Below, one piece after another: positions 14,546 to 25,751 of a stretch of 64,000 nucleotides of DNA. The position numbers and the translations under genes are program-made. The number at the start of each line of letters is the position of its first letter. Positions within the stretch are counted from its first letter, which is position 1. Location of the stretch: assembly GCF_020283565.1 (NCBI RefSeq), contig NC_060064.1:22898337-22962336 (forward strand), in the 5' to 3' direction. The notes below the pieces were generated by a model that saw nothing but the letters and a program-made list of their open reading frames with translations, had not been told where the DNA came from and ran no database searches. Source of the stretch: Trifolium pratense. Lineage: Eukaryota > Streptophyta > Magnoliopsida > Fabales > Fabaceae.

Positions 14546-15526
14546 TCAATATCCCATTCTACTACATCCAACCCTTGTTTGTGGGTTGACTGAAACTAGG
14601 CTCTTTTCACAAAACACAGCTTCACATATGTCAGCAAAGTCTCTCTCTTCATTCTCAAAATTAAGATCATAAGTTTCCTCTGTATCAATATTATAAGATC
14701 TAACTTTATCAAATATTTTTACAAGAAGCTCATTTCCCTTCCAAAATCCCAATGGCACACAAAGTGAACTATGCTTTATAGTTCGAAGTTTGTTCCAACA
14801 AGAATTCACAGCACCAGCTCCTTCCGTCACCCAAATGTCGAAGTTAGCATTTTGATCGCCAAATTTACGACAAACCAATGTTATACACCCACCTAAAACA
14901 CCCAAATATCTTCCACTTGAACTACTAATATCAACATCTTTTGGCAATTTCACCTTGCTAAGAATCCCACCTCCCACATCCAATGCAAGGATTGTTTCAG
15001 TCAAGCCTTTACTTTTTCCCCACCAATAATAAATCCCATTAAAATACATTGCAAAACAAGAAGTGTCAAATTCACAAGACCATGGATTAGCACTTTGAAT
15101 TGTTCTCCAAGAATCACTTCTCAAATCATATTCTTCAAAAATATACTCCTTATTACGACGACATTTGCTGTAACTAACCCACATCCTAACAACCTTAATT
15201 AAATCTTCACTTCTTATATGATGTCCAATTCCAACACCTAGTACCATCCCATCTTTTACTTTTGTGACCAAATATGATGATGGAAGAAGCCTCACTTCCC
15301 TTGTTGTTGGATTGCATAGAAAAACATCCCTTCCACAAGCAAAATCTGAATACAAACACACTAAGCCATTGCAAGAATTGGAAACAATGTGAAATGATAG
15401 ACTACACTTCATGTTTTGCATAGATATAGAAATTTGTTTAAGAGAAGAGCCATTTTCTAAGGAAAATAGTTTGTGGGTATAAGGCATTAACCAAAGGCGT
15501 AGAAGTAAGTAATATTTTTGACTCAT
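14546..15526 (-). CDS. F-box-associated-domain protein lacking an F-box
   Basis: A single-exon ORF of 326 residues matches the C-terminal F-box-associated domain of the large plant F-box family. Residues 52-75 give NSCNGLVCLYSD and then FLCNPTTREVRLLP, followed by GVGIGH, EEYDLRSDSWR, YFNGIYYWWG, LALDVG and a tail with DIWVTEG. The usual N-terminal F-box (LP.D...EIL..LPVKSL) is absent; the ORF begins only a few residues before the domain. No F-box is visible in the bases just upstream, so the gene looks 5'-truncated. Without an F-box it could not join an SCF ligase through SKP1. It could still be expressed, or it could be a recent pseudogene with an intact frame. Confidence 0.72.
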   Translation of the reverse strand: MSQKYYLLLRLWLMPYTHKLFSLENGSSLKQISISMQNMKCSLSFHIVSNSCNGLVCLYSDFACGRDVFLCNPTTREVRLLPSSYLVTKVKDGMVLGVGIGHHIRSEDLIKVVRMWVSYSKCRRNKEYIFEEYDLRSDSWRTIQSANPWSCEFDTSCFAMYFNGIYYWWGKSKGLTETILALDVGGGILSKVKLPKDVDISSSSGRYLGVLGGCITLVCRKFGDQNANFDIWVTEGAGAVNSCWNKLRTIKHSSLCVPLGFWKGNELLVKIFDKVRSYNIDTEETYDLNFENEERDFADICEAVFCEKSLVSVNPQTRVGCSRMGY

Positions 15527-16585
15527 GATTACCCTTTTTGGAATACTACAATTACTATGTCTAAAGCTTCAATAGACACTCCCTATTTATATACTCTCTC
15601 AAGTTACTAGTGTTGTTTCTTTCTCAACAAGTAAAAGAAATCTTTATGATCTCTCAAATAGATTCTTTGATTTAGATTTGTTTTTAATACAACTTTTATT
15701 TAGAAAATTTATTACAGTGTTACATGTAAATAAATTCTTTTAACAAAATCTTACAGACAATCTAAATATAGATCAAATCGGTAATAATTATCATATCAAA
15801 AAACTAAATTTACTTGCTGAAAAAGTAAATCAAATCTATTTGTAAAAAGATTTTCACGTGAATCAAATCTATTTGTAAAAAGATTTTCACAAGATTTGAT
15901 ATAAAAAATGTATTACATATATTTGCTATCACACAATACCAAATCTACTAATAATCACAAATTAACAAAATATTTGCTATTTAGCATAGAAAATTAGAAA
16001 TTACGTGGGTGTTAAAGAAAAGAGAAATGCTAAAAGTCCTTAATAAAAAAAGCATAACTTTTTTTAATAAAAAGATCATCTTTGATTTAAAAAAAAAAAC
16101 GTAAATAGTGGTGTGTTACCCGTGTGTTAGTGTTATGCTAATTTTTTTTTTTTTTTATCAAACGCTAGTTCGCCGGTCTCTGTTACTATTGATTTTTTTT
16201 TTTTTTTTCTTTAATGAAACCGAGCATGATTATTGTGCCGTATAGTTTGATGTAATATAATTAATTTTTACACCCTCTAATTTACTAATATTACTATCCT
16301 ATACTTTTTTTAGGTCTCATTTTTAAGAGAATGACATGCGTTTGGACCGATCTTTTCCTCTCATAAAGTCAACCTGACTTTCCCTCCCAAAAATCACATA
16401 ATTCCTTTTTTTTTCTCAAATAGTTTTTTTTTTTTTACAATTTTTTGTCAAATAGTTTAATGGGTTGACCGGGATTCGAACTCCAACTACGTTGCATATA
16501 TATTAATACAATTTTTCTATCAACTGAACTAAACTCACATAATATATTTTTTCTTCTTGAATCCTGAACCTATTATTTCTTTGTA
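15527..16585. other. Intergenic region, T/A-rich
   Basis: No gene is seen. A 33-bp unit containing 'tctatttgtaaaaagatttt' is repeated in tandem at 15826-15890. Long T-runs occur at 16143-16210. On the minus strand at about 16456-16542 a tRNA-like stretch has 'tagttcagttgatag' and 'gagttcgaatcc', resembling A and B boxes of a degraded SINE. Confidence 0.45.
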
Positions 16586-16770
16586 GGGTCTTGCTAACGA
16601 GTGCCCCCGGGGCACTCTTTAAGCATTCCATTTAAAGAAACTTTTTATTCAAAAAGTTAAACACTACAATTTCCAATGCGTTGACTTTACGCATTCCGAT
16701 AAAAATTCTATAAAAAGCTTACTATTTAAGGGCTTAAAGAGTGCCCCGGGGGCACTATTTAGCATTTGTC
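16586..16770. mobile_element. Mutator-type MITE with GC-palindromic ends
   Basis: Terminal inverted repeats of about 38 bp share 'agtgcccccggggcactc' and 'tttaag' at both ends. They are flanked by the 9-bp duplication 'ttctttgta' (16577-16585 and 16771-16779). The 9-bp duplication points to Mutator-like mobilisation. Length is 185 bp with no coding capacity. Confidence 0.85.
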
Positions 16771-17163
16771 TTCTTTGTATTATGGTAGTCTAGTTCATTC
16801 TACTAGATTCAATTTTCGCCGGTTTGATTCCCAATGAAAAGTGACGAAAATAGTTTGCTAAATTCAAACTTGGATTTATATATTTATAAAAAAAAAAATG
16901 TCCAATAATGAAGAATCCAATGTGGACTTTTCTTAAAGAAAAAATCATTAGCTTAAGTCAAAAAACTAAAGAAAAAAAGCACTAGCCGTTACCGCTTGTC
17001 TAGTTTCAAATTCGAAACTTACTTACATCATCATCATCATTTTCACACTCCACTCCACCTTTTTATTCACTCACACCACTCTCCAATTCTTTCATCTCAA
17101 CCAAACCAAAAAAAAAAAAAACTAATAACAAATCAACCAAACACGACGCTAAACAAAACGCAA

Positions 17164-17974
17164 ATGCAAACACCTGCCACCGGAACACCGAAAGTCCGGC
17201 CGCGATCTGGCCGGACACCACTTCAGCCTAAAAACACTCCTGCTAATCTCCCTCTCCATCCTTTCACAAAGCCGAAGCTCGATCAGTCATGTTTTGAGAT
17301 CACACTATTCCAGAACGCCGACAAGGAAAACCGTCCGATCGCGACTCCTCCTCTGGAAACTTCGCTTGCGGAGGAGCTGACCGCGATCAAGAAGAAGCTG
17401 GAGAGATTGAGAACAGATAAAGAGAAAACAGAGAAAAAGCTGAAAGATAGAGAAGCGTTACTTGACGCGAAGATGAAGGAGATGGAAGAGAAAAGCGAGA
17501 TTCAGAAGAATCTCGAGATTCAAGTCGATCGATTGTTCCGTTTAAAGGAACTCAAGTATCGATGCATGGTATGAATTTCATTTCACAGTTCGATTCGTTT
17601 CTAATTTTGATTTCTCAATATCGATTTTAACGTTTTCAATTGCAACAGAGAGTTTCTCCGATTAGAACTCTTAGAGAGAAGGAACATGAAAAGATTATCA
17701 ACGAAGCAGCACCATCGCCATCACCATCACAGGTATGTTATATGAGAATTTCCTAAATTTTCTCAGGATTTCGAAGCAATTTCGCCTTAATTAATCGATT
17801 AATTGAAACTGTGAAATGAAAATTGAGAAATGTACCATTGTTTTTGTTGGTGAGAAGGTGAAAACAGAGGAAACGGTGACGTTTGAATCGGAATCGGAAT
17901 CAGAATCACGAGTTCTTGAGAGTCCTGGTTCAGCTTGTTCACAAACAAATACTATACAAACAAAATCTGATTAA
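17164..17974 (+). CDS. Small plant coiled-coil protein of unknown function
   Basis: There are three exons, 17164-17568, 17649-17732 and 17858-17974, with GT-AG borders and phase 0 throughout, giving 201 residues. The start MQTPATGTPKVRPRSGRTPL is basic and Pro/Thr-rich with SP/TP-like sites and a DKENRP motif (about 53-58). Residues about 70-125 are a Lys/Glu-rich coiled coil (LAEELTAIKKKLERLR onward). A conserved block, VDRLFRLKELKYRCM then RVSPIRTLREKE, spans the first exon junction. The tail is Ser/Glu-rich. I recognise a plant family with this layout, often loosely labelled 'HMG-like', but I see no HMG box. Proline-directed phosphorylation sites suggest cell-cycle control (inference). Exon 3 is the least certain. 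An upstream ATG at 16996 would add 56 low-complexity residues and is unlikely. Confidence 0.72.
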
Positions 17975-18189
17975 TGAGAATGCCGTTTTGGGGAAGTTTT
18001 CATCTATACATAATTTCCTTATTATGGCTTTTCTTTCCCCGTTGAATTTGAATTTCATAATTCAATTTGTAGTTTTTTATGATATGATGATAGTTATTAT
18101 TTATTATGATAACATTTTAAGAATGAAAGTGGTCCAGTTTTTTATGTTCTTTATTCTTGGCTTCATGTTTGTCATTCAGGCCACTTTTA

Positions 18190-18712
18190 GGAGGGTGTAT
18201 TGGATTGAGATTTTACGATACAATTTTGGCAAAAAAAAAATCTTGATGATTTTATGAAATTTTGTTGGACTATATTGATTTTGTGAGATTTTAAAGACTT
18301 TTTGTACAAGACTTTTTTAATAAGAAAGTAATAAAGAAGAATAAGAAATTTGATACAACGATTATGAAAATAAAAAGTCTTTGAGAGTTAAAAAATGTCT
18401 TAAGATTTTTGGTGAGATTGTTGAAAAAGTCTATCAAGTGTATTTTAAACTAAAAAGTCTCTCAAAATTCATTCCAAAAAATAATCCATCAAAATCGATA
18501 GACTTTTGAATACCAATAGACATTTTAAAAGTAGTAACAAATCTCAATTGAATACCAACAGATTTTGTTGCCCTAAAAAAAATCATGTTTGTCTTAATTG
18601 AATACCATACGATTTATTAAACTTTTGTAAAAATCTTGATTGAATACCTCAAGATTTTTTTGTCATAAAAGAATCTTTTAAAATCTCATGAAATCTCAAT
18701 CCAATACACCCC
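18190..18712. mobile_element. MITE with TTA duplication (Harbinger/Tourist-like)
   Basis: It begins 'ggagggtgtattggattgag' and ends 'ctcaatccaatacacccc'. TTA lies on both sides (18187-18189 and 18713-18715). Several inner words ('aatcttttaaaa', 'cttgattgaatacc') recur. A related fragment is at 41065-41192. Confidence 0.72.
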
Positions 18713-18814
18713 TTACTGTATACCAGTATAAATGCACGGGTTAATGTTCACAAAAAATATGGATTATTAAAATTTTAAAATTTTGTAATTTTTTAATTAT
18801 CTTAAAATTACTTT

Positions 18815-18998
18815 TAGAATTTAATTTATATACACTGTCAGTGTATTTTACACATCCATTTAATAATATATTGACACATCATCTCATGTATTTTAAAACA
18901 CATGACGTGTCACATTCATTAAATGATGTGACAACCCATTATTTTACGCATGTGTAAAATAACTTTAAACTGACAGTGCAAAATAATTAAACTCTTAA
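18815..18998. mobile_element. MITE, CAGTGTAAA family, copy 2
   Basis: It has the same ends and core as 7253-7437: 'cactgtcagtgta' at the left, 'aaactgacagtgca' at the right, and 'gtcacattcattaaatgatg' in the middle. Length is 184 bp. Confidence 0.75.
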
Positions 18999-19042
18999 AT
19001 TTATATTTAATGTAATAATTTATTTAAATATGAAAAATGATA

Positions 19043-19192
19043 CTCCCTCCGATCCTTTTTATAAGAGACGGTCAATTTTTTTGTTTTCATTGAATAGCTA
19101 ATGTATTTGGTCCATAATATAAACCAAATACATTAATTATTAAATGAACCTAAAAAGTCAAAAAATTCTTATGAAAAGGTCCGAAGGGACTA
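19043..19192. mobile_element. Stowaway-like MITE
   Basis: It begins 'tactccctccgatcc' and ends 'ggtccgaagggactaca'. The inner arms 'aaccaaatacattaa' and 'taatgtatttggt' pair. About 150 bp with TA-type ends. Confidence 0.7.
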
Positions 19193-19329
19193 CAAATTTT
19201 GGAGATTTTAAAGAGGAAGGGGGAATGGAGAGTGATATTCCACTCCCGTTCTCAACCCACATGTTATTTTTTTTCGTAGTCATCTTCATGAGTTTGCAAA
19301 GATTTCATTAAACATAAAAAAAAATTGAG

Positions 19330-19480
19330 TTAGTAAATTCGGTTCGTAGAAACTTCGGTTCGTAGAAACCGAAGTTTTTTTTTGCCTTGAAAACAAATTT
19401 CGGTTTCTAAAAACTGAAATTTACTCTGAATTTGCACTAATAAAAATTCGGTTTCTGCCAACCGAATTTTTCTACAAAGG
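19330..19480. repeat. Cluster of short AACCGAA inverted repeats
   Basis: The words 'ttcggtt' and 'aaccgaa' (with 'ttcggtttctaaaaactgaaa' variants) occur in several direct and inverted copies over 150 bp, forming three possible small hairpins. No family is recognised. Confidence 0.5.
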
Positions 19481-20722
19481 CAAAATTGGAATATTGGGGG
19501 TATAAAAGATTCACTTGAGGTGGGAAGAGAAAACATCATATTAGATTGCCCGCAGATGTCTTGACATAGCCCATAGAGTTGGACATGGCTCAAAACTTTT
19601 TTTAAAAAATTAAGTATGAATTTGTGGCATACAAAATAAGTTATACATGGTTTTTAAAAGACAATTTCTACTATTTTTAAGAGTTTTTTTTTTGTTGCGC
19701 TCCCTGATTTTTTTAAGCATGACCCGAGTTTTCAATTTTACCCCTCGTTGATTAAGTAGCGAGTGTGTAAAATTGCAAAAACTGAGAAAAAAATTGCTTG
19801 CTACCTACCCAACCCAAACTGCAAATCAAAACATATGGCCCAATCCGCCCAATTATTGAGAACATTTACGTCGGGTTCGGATTTTCAATTTTAGTGGGTT
19901 AGCGGGCAATTTGATTCTGGTTGGACCATTTTTGGACCAATTTAACTGTGACGGCCCAATTACAATTGTTTTAACATTTTTTTAAAAGCAAATCAGTGTT
20001 TTAATTTTTAAAAAAAATACCCCAATTTATCTATTGACTATAAAAAAAAAAAAAAAAACTTGAATTCAACTTGTTTTGAGAATATTTCAAATTTGAGTCC
20101 ATAACTTTTAAACTACATGTTTAAAACAAAAATGACATTCACATTTGTACTAGATTAAAAACTAGCACATTCTTGATCTCAAATTTTGATTAAGATTACC
20201 ATACACAATATAACAAGCAACCAGAATTTGACTAAGACCATATACAATGGCAAAATAAATTCAACACCACTTTTTCACTTCCCAACACTCCACATCATTT
20301 TCTCTTTTTTCCACATAATCATTCAACACTTATTCAACTTTTACCCTCTCCAATAGTTTTTTACCCCACCACTTTCTCTACCCCACCACTTTTTATTTCA
20401 TATTCTTATTTAAATTTATATTTTTGTTTTTATAATTACATAAAATTACAATTATCGATTAAAATTAAATTAAAATAATTAACACTTAACGATTTATTTT
20501 TTAGTTTTTTGTAATAAAAACAAAATTTATTTAATGAAATTATACGATACAAATCATCTTAACTTAATTTAAAATACAACACACAAGTAACGTAATTAGT
20601 ACGATACAAATATTTTGAAATGCAATACAACACACAAGCAACATAATTAGTACGATACAAATAATTTAAAATGCGATAAACACACGAGCAACAACGTAAT
20701 AATCAGTACGATACAATAATCT

Positions 20723-21407
20723 TCAATCACGTCCCATTCCAAACTTTGTCCATATGTGCTTCACTAAATCTGCTTGCAATTCTTGATGACCTTTTGGATC
20801 ACGGAACTCGGATCTAGCACGCACATGATTTGCAAAAGCGGGTAACACCTCGGTCGAGTATGGTTGCGGTGCACTAGATCCACTTTCCTCAGATTGCTCA
20901 AAATCGGTCCAACGTTGAGCATATGAGTCTCGTTCATCCTCAACAATCATATTATGTAATATGATGCATGATCTCATTATGATACCCAAATCGGCTATGT
21001 CCCACAAACGAGCTGGTTCACGGATGATTTTAAATCGAGCTTGAAGAACTCCAAATGCACGTTCGATGTCCTTCCGATATCCCTCCTGATATTTTGCAAA
21101 TAACTTATCAGGTTCACTTTGAGGAAGTCTAATCGATTTGACGAAAGTTGGATAAGAAGGGTAGATACCATCAGCTAGATAGTATGTCATATCATAGGGA
21201 TGCTGATTCACAAAGAAATTAACAGTAGGAGCATTTCCATGTTCCACGTCATCAAACACCGGTGACCGGTCTAGAACGTTTATATCGTTCAACGTTCCCG
21301 GACATCCAAAAAATGCATGCAAGATCCATAGATCATGAGATGCAACTGCTTCAAGAATAACTGTGGTGGTTCCCTTATCCCCCCTAGTAAATTGACCTTC
21401 CCATGCT
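20723..21407 (-). pseudogene. Harbinger DDE transposase, C-terminal part (left arm)
   Basis: An open frame of about 200 residues from 21322 down to 20723 matches the plant PIF/Harbinger nuclease family. The second catalytic Asp region is GTLNDINVLDRS and the Glu region is KDIERAFGVLQARF. Between them comes YLADGIYPSYPTF, and afterwards CIILHNMIVEDERD. The N-terminal half, with the first catalytic Asp, is missing because the retroelement LTR starts at 21408. It is a near-duplicate of the right-arm copy (to 31785) and reads better than that copy here. It cannot be active alone. Confidence 0.85.
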
Positions 21408-22539
21408 TGATGACGTTAGTCATTACATGGAAATAAAGACCATTTTCAAGTGTTTTTAGAGGTTTTTGACCTAAATCATGAAGAATAAGACACTGATTTG
21501 AAACTACATGCAAAGGAAGATAGCAGATGAAAATTTGTGAAATTTGAAGTATTTTTCGCCTGGGGCGGAAACATTGCTGAAGAAACTGGTTTGCTCTCTG
21601 TTCTGGCGTTTCAGGCGAAATTCTGGCGCCTGGGGCGAAAATTCTGTGCCTCAGGCGGAAAACGTTATTTCTGATCAGTTCTATAAAAGGGAAACATCAG
21701 ATCTGGATCGGTATCGAATTTTTACACGAAGAACAGCATTTGGAGCGATTTTGGAAGATCAAAGAGCGACCAAGCAAGGATTCCAGTGTGGAAACACATC
21801 AAGATTCTTCTTGTAATCATGCTTTCTTTCATTTTAATTGATGTAATTTCTGAATTTGCAATGTCTAGCTAAATTCTCATGATTGGTCCTTAGGTGATTC
21901 TAATTACTTTTGATCTTGAATTATGTGATTGTCATATGATATGATTAATGAATTACGAAGTTAGTTTCTATTGATTGTTCTTTGTTCTTAATGCTTTACA
22001 TGATCTGATCAATTGTGTGATGATTTCAATTGTTTGTTTTACCATGAAAATGGGAATAAATCATCGATCTAGGAATAATTAATCAATTAACTTTCACTTA
22101 AGACATTTCGGATTGTTAATTGAGATTTTAAGATTAAAGTTTTTCTTCCTCACATATCATAGGTCTTACTAAGAAATTAGGGATTGATGATCATGAGAGA
22201 GGATTATGTTACCAAGACATTGGGCATAATCAATTATGTTTTAATCAAATCATGAAACTAATTTGAATAATTCGTTATCATACATGACATTACCAAGAGA
22301 AATAGTAATTAGATGACCCAAAAAGGACCAATCGCTTTTCTTACATCAATCTAAACACCAAAGCAATTCCAAAGTTTAAAAATTTAAACTTGAAACCGAA
22401 CAAGACCCCCCTTTACAATTTATGTCAATTTACATAAGTATGTCTTCAATTTACAAGTGATTTACAACAATCCCTGCGGAAAGAACGATTTTATTATACT
22501 ACTTGACGGCTATTTAGTACACTTGCTAAATTTCTATCA
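21408..22539 (+). mobile_element. 5' LTR of an Athila-type gypsy retroelement
   Basis: It starts TGATGACG and ends TATCA, directly ahead of a primer-binding site. A TATA-box (tataaaag, 21682-21689) lies after four copies of a GC-rich motif resembling 'ggcgcctggggcgaaa' (about 21558-21660). Length is 1132 bp. It shares its start and the wording near its 3' end ('gacg..ttagtacacttgc') with the solo LTR at 38508-39978. No 3' LTR is found in the window. Confidence 0.72.
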
Positions 22540-22545
22540 AGTTTT

Positions 22546-22563
22546 TGGCGCCGTTGCCGGGGA
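22546..22563 (+). other. Primer-binding site of the retroelement
   Basis: The sequence 'tggcgccgttgccgggga' lies 6 bp after the LTR end. It is the characteristic PBS string of Athila-lineage and related plant gypsy elements. Confidence 0.82.
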
Positions 22564-22744
22564 TTGTTGATTAAATCAACAAGGCAATTGATTCATACTT
22601 TTTAAATTTTATTGTTTTATTGTTGATTAAGTTTTTGTTTATGTTAATTATAAAAAATATATATACAAAAATAAGTTCTGAATTTTATTTTCTTTTTCAT
22701 TCTTGTGTAGTGCAGTTGCTTCTTAAGGTATTTTCTGGTTGTTT

Positions 22745-24204
22745 ATGCAAGGTAGAAAAGCAGTCAGAGAACTTATCTTTGATCCTGAAATAGAGAAAAC
22801 AGCTAAAGCAAACAGAAAAGCAGTTCGGTTAGCCCGAGAGGCTGCCCGGTTAGCAGGTGTTGCACAAGAAAGTAGTGAAGAAGTGGTTTCTAGTCCAGAC
22901 ACATCGGACAACGAAGCCAACATCATGGCTGGAAATCCACCACCGCCTCCACCGGTTGTGCCTGAAAGGACGTTAGGTGACTATGGTCAAAGAAACAATG
23001 GAGAGCTTGCCAATCTGGGTTTTCAACCTAGGAATCATGTGTCATTTGATATCAAGAATTCAGTGCTCAGCACCCTCAAAGAGAATCAATACTCAGGGGC
23101 AGAAACACAATGTCCAAATCTCCACCTGGAGCATTTCTATGAAGCTTGTGACTACACAGACCCACCAGTAGTATCTGAATCAGATAAGAGATTAAGGCTT
23201 TTCAAGTACTCGCTAACTGGAAGAGCTAAAGACTGGCTGGACACAATACCACCTAAGACCATCACTACTTGGCAAGAGCTAGAAATGAAATTCATGGATA
23301 GGTACTTTCCAATTCATAAGTATCTTGACAGAAGAGCTGACATTACAAGTTTTGAGCAAGGAGATTCTGAAACATTGTATGATGCATGGGAAAGATTCAA
23401 ACTGTGCCTGAAAAAGTGTCCTAAGCATGGGCTTGATAGTCATACTCAAATGCAGCATTTCACACAAGGATTGAGAGCTCAAACTAGAATGTTTCTGGAT
23501 GCATCAGCAGGTGGATCTTTGAAAAAAAAAATCAAGCTGAAGCTAGAGAGTTGGTGGAATCCATGGCTCAAAATGAATACAGAGTTGAAAATGATCGTGG
23601 TGCAAAGAAGAAGGCAGGCATGCTAGAGCTTGATACTCAAACTGCTCTCTTGGCCCAATCTACATTGATGAATTCTCAAATGGCAGCTGTGTTGAAACAC
23701 ATCACTAGCACTTCCAATTCCCAAATGCCAGTCATGGCAGCTAATGAAGTGAAATGTGATTTTTGTGGATAAGGACATGCTAATGGCCAATGTTTTCCTG
23801 AAGGGTCAGAAGAGGCAAAGTATCTAGCCAACTTCAAAAGGAACAACCCAAAGCACGATCCATATTCAAACACTTATAACCCAGGTTGGAGAGATCATCC
23901 AAACTTTGGTTGGGGAGGAAATCAAAACTCAAATCAATCTCAACAACAATCTTCTTCACAAAACTCTCAACAAAGGAGACCTTCTCAATTAGAGGATACA
24001 CTTACTCAATTCATAAAGGTGACTCAAGGGAACTTCGAAGCTATGAAGGTTAGCCAAGATCAAATGAAAGCTAACCAAGATATTGCCAATAAGAATCATG
24101 AAGCTTCAATTAAGAACTTGGAAACTCAAGTTGGGCAATTGTCATGGCAATTCGCGGCTACTCAAAATAATGGTTTTGAAGGTTCTACAAAGGATAAGCA
24201 ATGA
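22745..24204 (+). pseudogene. Retroelement gag polyprotein, broken
   Basis: The frame reads a Gag capsid-type domain (HLEHFYEACDYTDPP, FKYSLTGRAKDWLDTIPP, LEMKFMDRYFP, the retrotrans_gag pattern). It breaks at an A-run (about 23521-23531) where the frame shifts. The second segment reaches a zinc-knuckle start (CDFCG) and is cut there by an in-frame TAA at 23770-23772; the rest of the knuckle (GHANGQC) follows. A further open stretch with a coiled-coil tail ends at 24204. No protease, reverse transcriptase or integrase follows, because the inverted duplication begins at 24187. One frameshift and one stop make it non-functional. Confidence 0.82.
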
Positions 24205-24704
24205 TAAAGGTGGCTAGAACAGGCTCAAGGTACCAAACAACTTGCCTCGTGTGTGCATCACAACAATAAATCAATTAAAGAGAACATGCGCAAATTCTAG
24301 AGACATAGCTAAGTGTAGAATTCTCATAATCATCAAAAGAAATCAGTGTTTGGGCTCAAAATCTCACGGTTTTGCTGGATTAAACTATGGTCAATATTTG
24401 TGAGAGTTCCTAAGCTTTGCCTAAATTATCACTATGATGCATCAGAAACAATCAAAAACATCACACATTCATATCATGCATTTGGTCAACAATTTTGAAT
24501 CTAAGATGATAGCCAAACAAATTTCAAATAGTGTGAGGTTTTCAAAAAGACTAAGACATTCAAAGAAAACAAAACGACTAGCTCAAGTACTTATTATAGA
24601 CCAAAATCAAGCATGCAACAATTTCAACAAAAGAAACATAACAAACAGGCCAAAAAGAATTCATAGAGGAGGAGAAGGAAAGTAAAGATGAATGGCACAA
24701 AACC

Positions 24705-25728
24705 TCAATCCTGCTCAGGCATGTTATGATCATGATCAAAACGAGGCAAGTTTTCAGGAAATTGCATTGAGGAAGACCCTCCTTCATCCGGGAGGCCAGC
24801 TGCCCTCCTTTGGCGAATGTAGGTGGCACGGTTCACTTCATGTGTAGCTGCCATGCTCCTAACTCTTTGATTATAGGCTTCATCAAAATCATGCATTGTT
24901 GGATATCTAGGATAGAAATATGCCGGGACTTGCTCTCGGTAACGCATGGATTCTTGCCATAAGGCGGATGAAGTGTCATAGTGGTCCGCCATATCAATTC
25001 CCTGTTGAGTGCTCATATCCATCTCCCACACCATATCCGCAAGAACATTCGCATCATATTGCGGAGCTGGAAAACTCTCCATTTTCGGAGCTTGTGGCAT
25101 TTCATTAGACATGTGTGGCATTTCATTGTGCATAATATTTTCAACATTTTCCTCCCTTTCTTCACCTCCTCCGTCAACCGTGTAATCCATCACATCATCC
25201 ACATCAGCAAACGGAATGAATGTCTTCCCAAAAGTTTTTCTTCTCACATCTCTCACAAAAGCCGTAGTGACTTTTCTAGGTTCTTCTATATGATCATCAT
25301 TAAAAGCAGCAACATTTTGATCAAGACAAAGTTTTGTGATCAAACAGAGATGTGTCAGACTATATGAACCCGGATCTTTCTGGATAAGTGAAGCCAAATC
25401 ATCACTCAAAATTGTGCCCAAATCTATGTCTTCACTTAGCAAGATGGCTTGAAGTGCTAGCCCTACATCCATTGCAATCTCAGAATTGTTCCCACTTGGC
25501 TCCACATTGTTTAGCCAAAATTCCGCCCAAATCCGTGGAATATCCAACAAATGAGCGGTTTTAAACCGCTGGGGTGGGAGCTGTCTAGATGGTTTCACCC
25601 ATACACTTCCAGGTGCGGTCAACTGAGACTTTAATGCCTCACGTTTATCCGATGACATGGTTGGCCTATTCTCACGTCTATGTTTCAAGACACAAAATTC
25701 AGGAACAATAAAATGAAACACCCTATTG
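24705..25728 (-). pseudogene. Env-position retroelement ORF, left palindrome arm
   Basis: The frame is open from the palindrome centre down to 24705. The best in-frame Met is at 25658 (MSSDKREALKS), leaving about 317 residues. It contains PGSVWVKPSRQLPPQRFKT, DIPRIWAEFWLNN, LTHLCLITKLC and a C-terminal acidic, Met-rich part. The pattern is that of the 'putative plant transposon protein' family found downstream of pol in Athila-type elements, sometimes called env-like. The frame is open right up to the centre, so the N-terminus is probably lost. It duplicates the ORF at 25752-26775. Confidence 0.6.
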
Positions 25729-25751
25729 CTAAAGTACGCGGGGTATATGAA

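Larger units (their letters stand above)
17975..20235. other. Intergenic region filled by MITEs
   Basis: It contains MITEs at 18190-18712, 18815-18998 and 19043-19192, and an inverted-repeat patch at 19330-19480. The remaining sequence (19500-20235) is AT-rich with poly-A/T runs and no supported gene. Confidence 0.5.

Noticed and set aside
16456..16542. Possible tRNA gene on the minus strand
   Set aside because: A and B box-like words are present, but the acceptor stem and cloverleaf cannot be formed; more likely a SINE remnant.
18000..18257. Hydrophobic plus-strand frame after the coiled-coil gene
   Set aside because: AT-rich 3'UTR and MITE sequence; no conserved pattern, and it overlaps the last exon in another frame.
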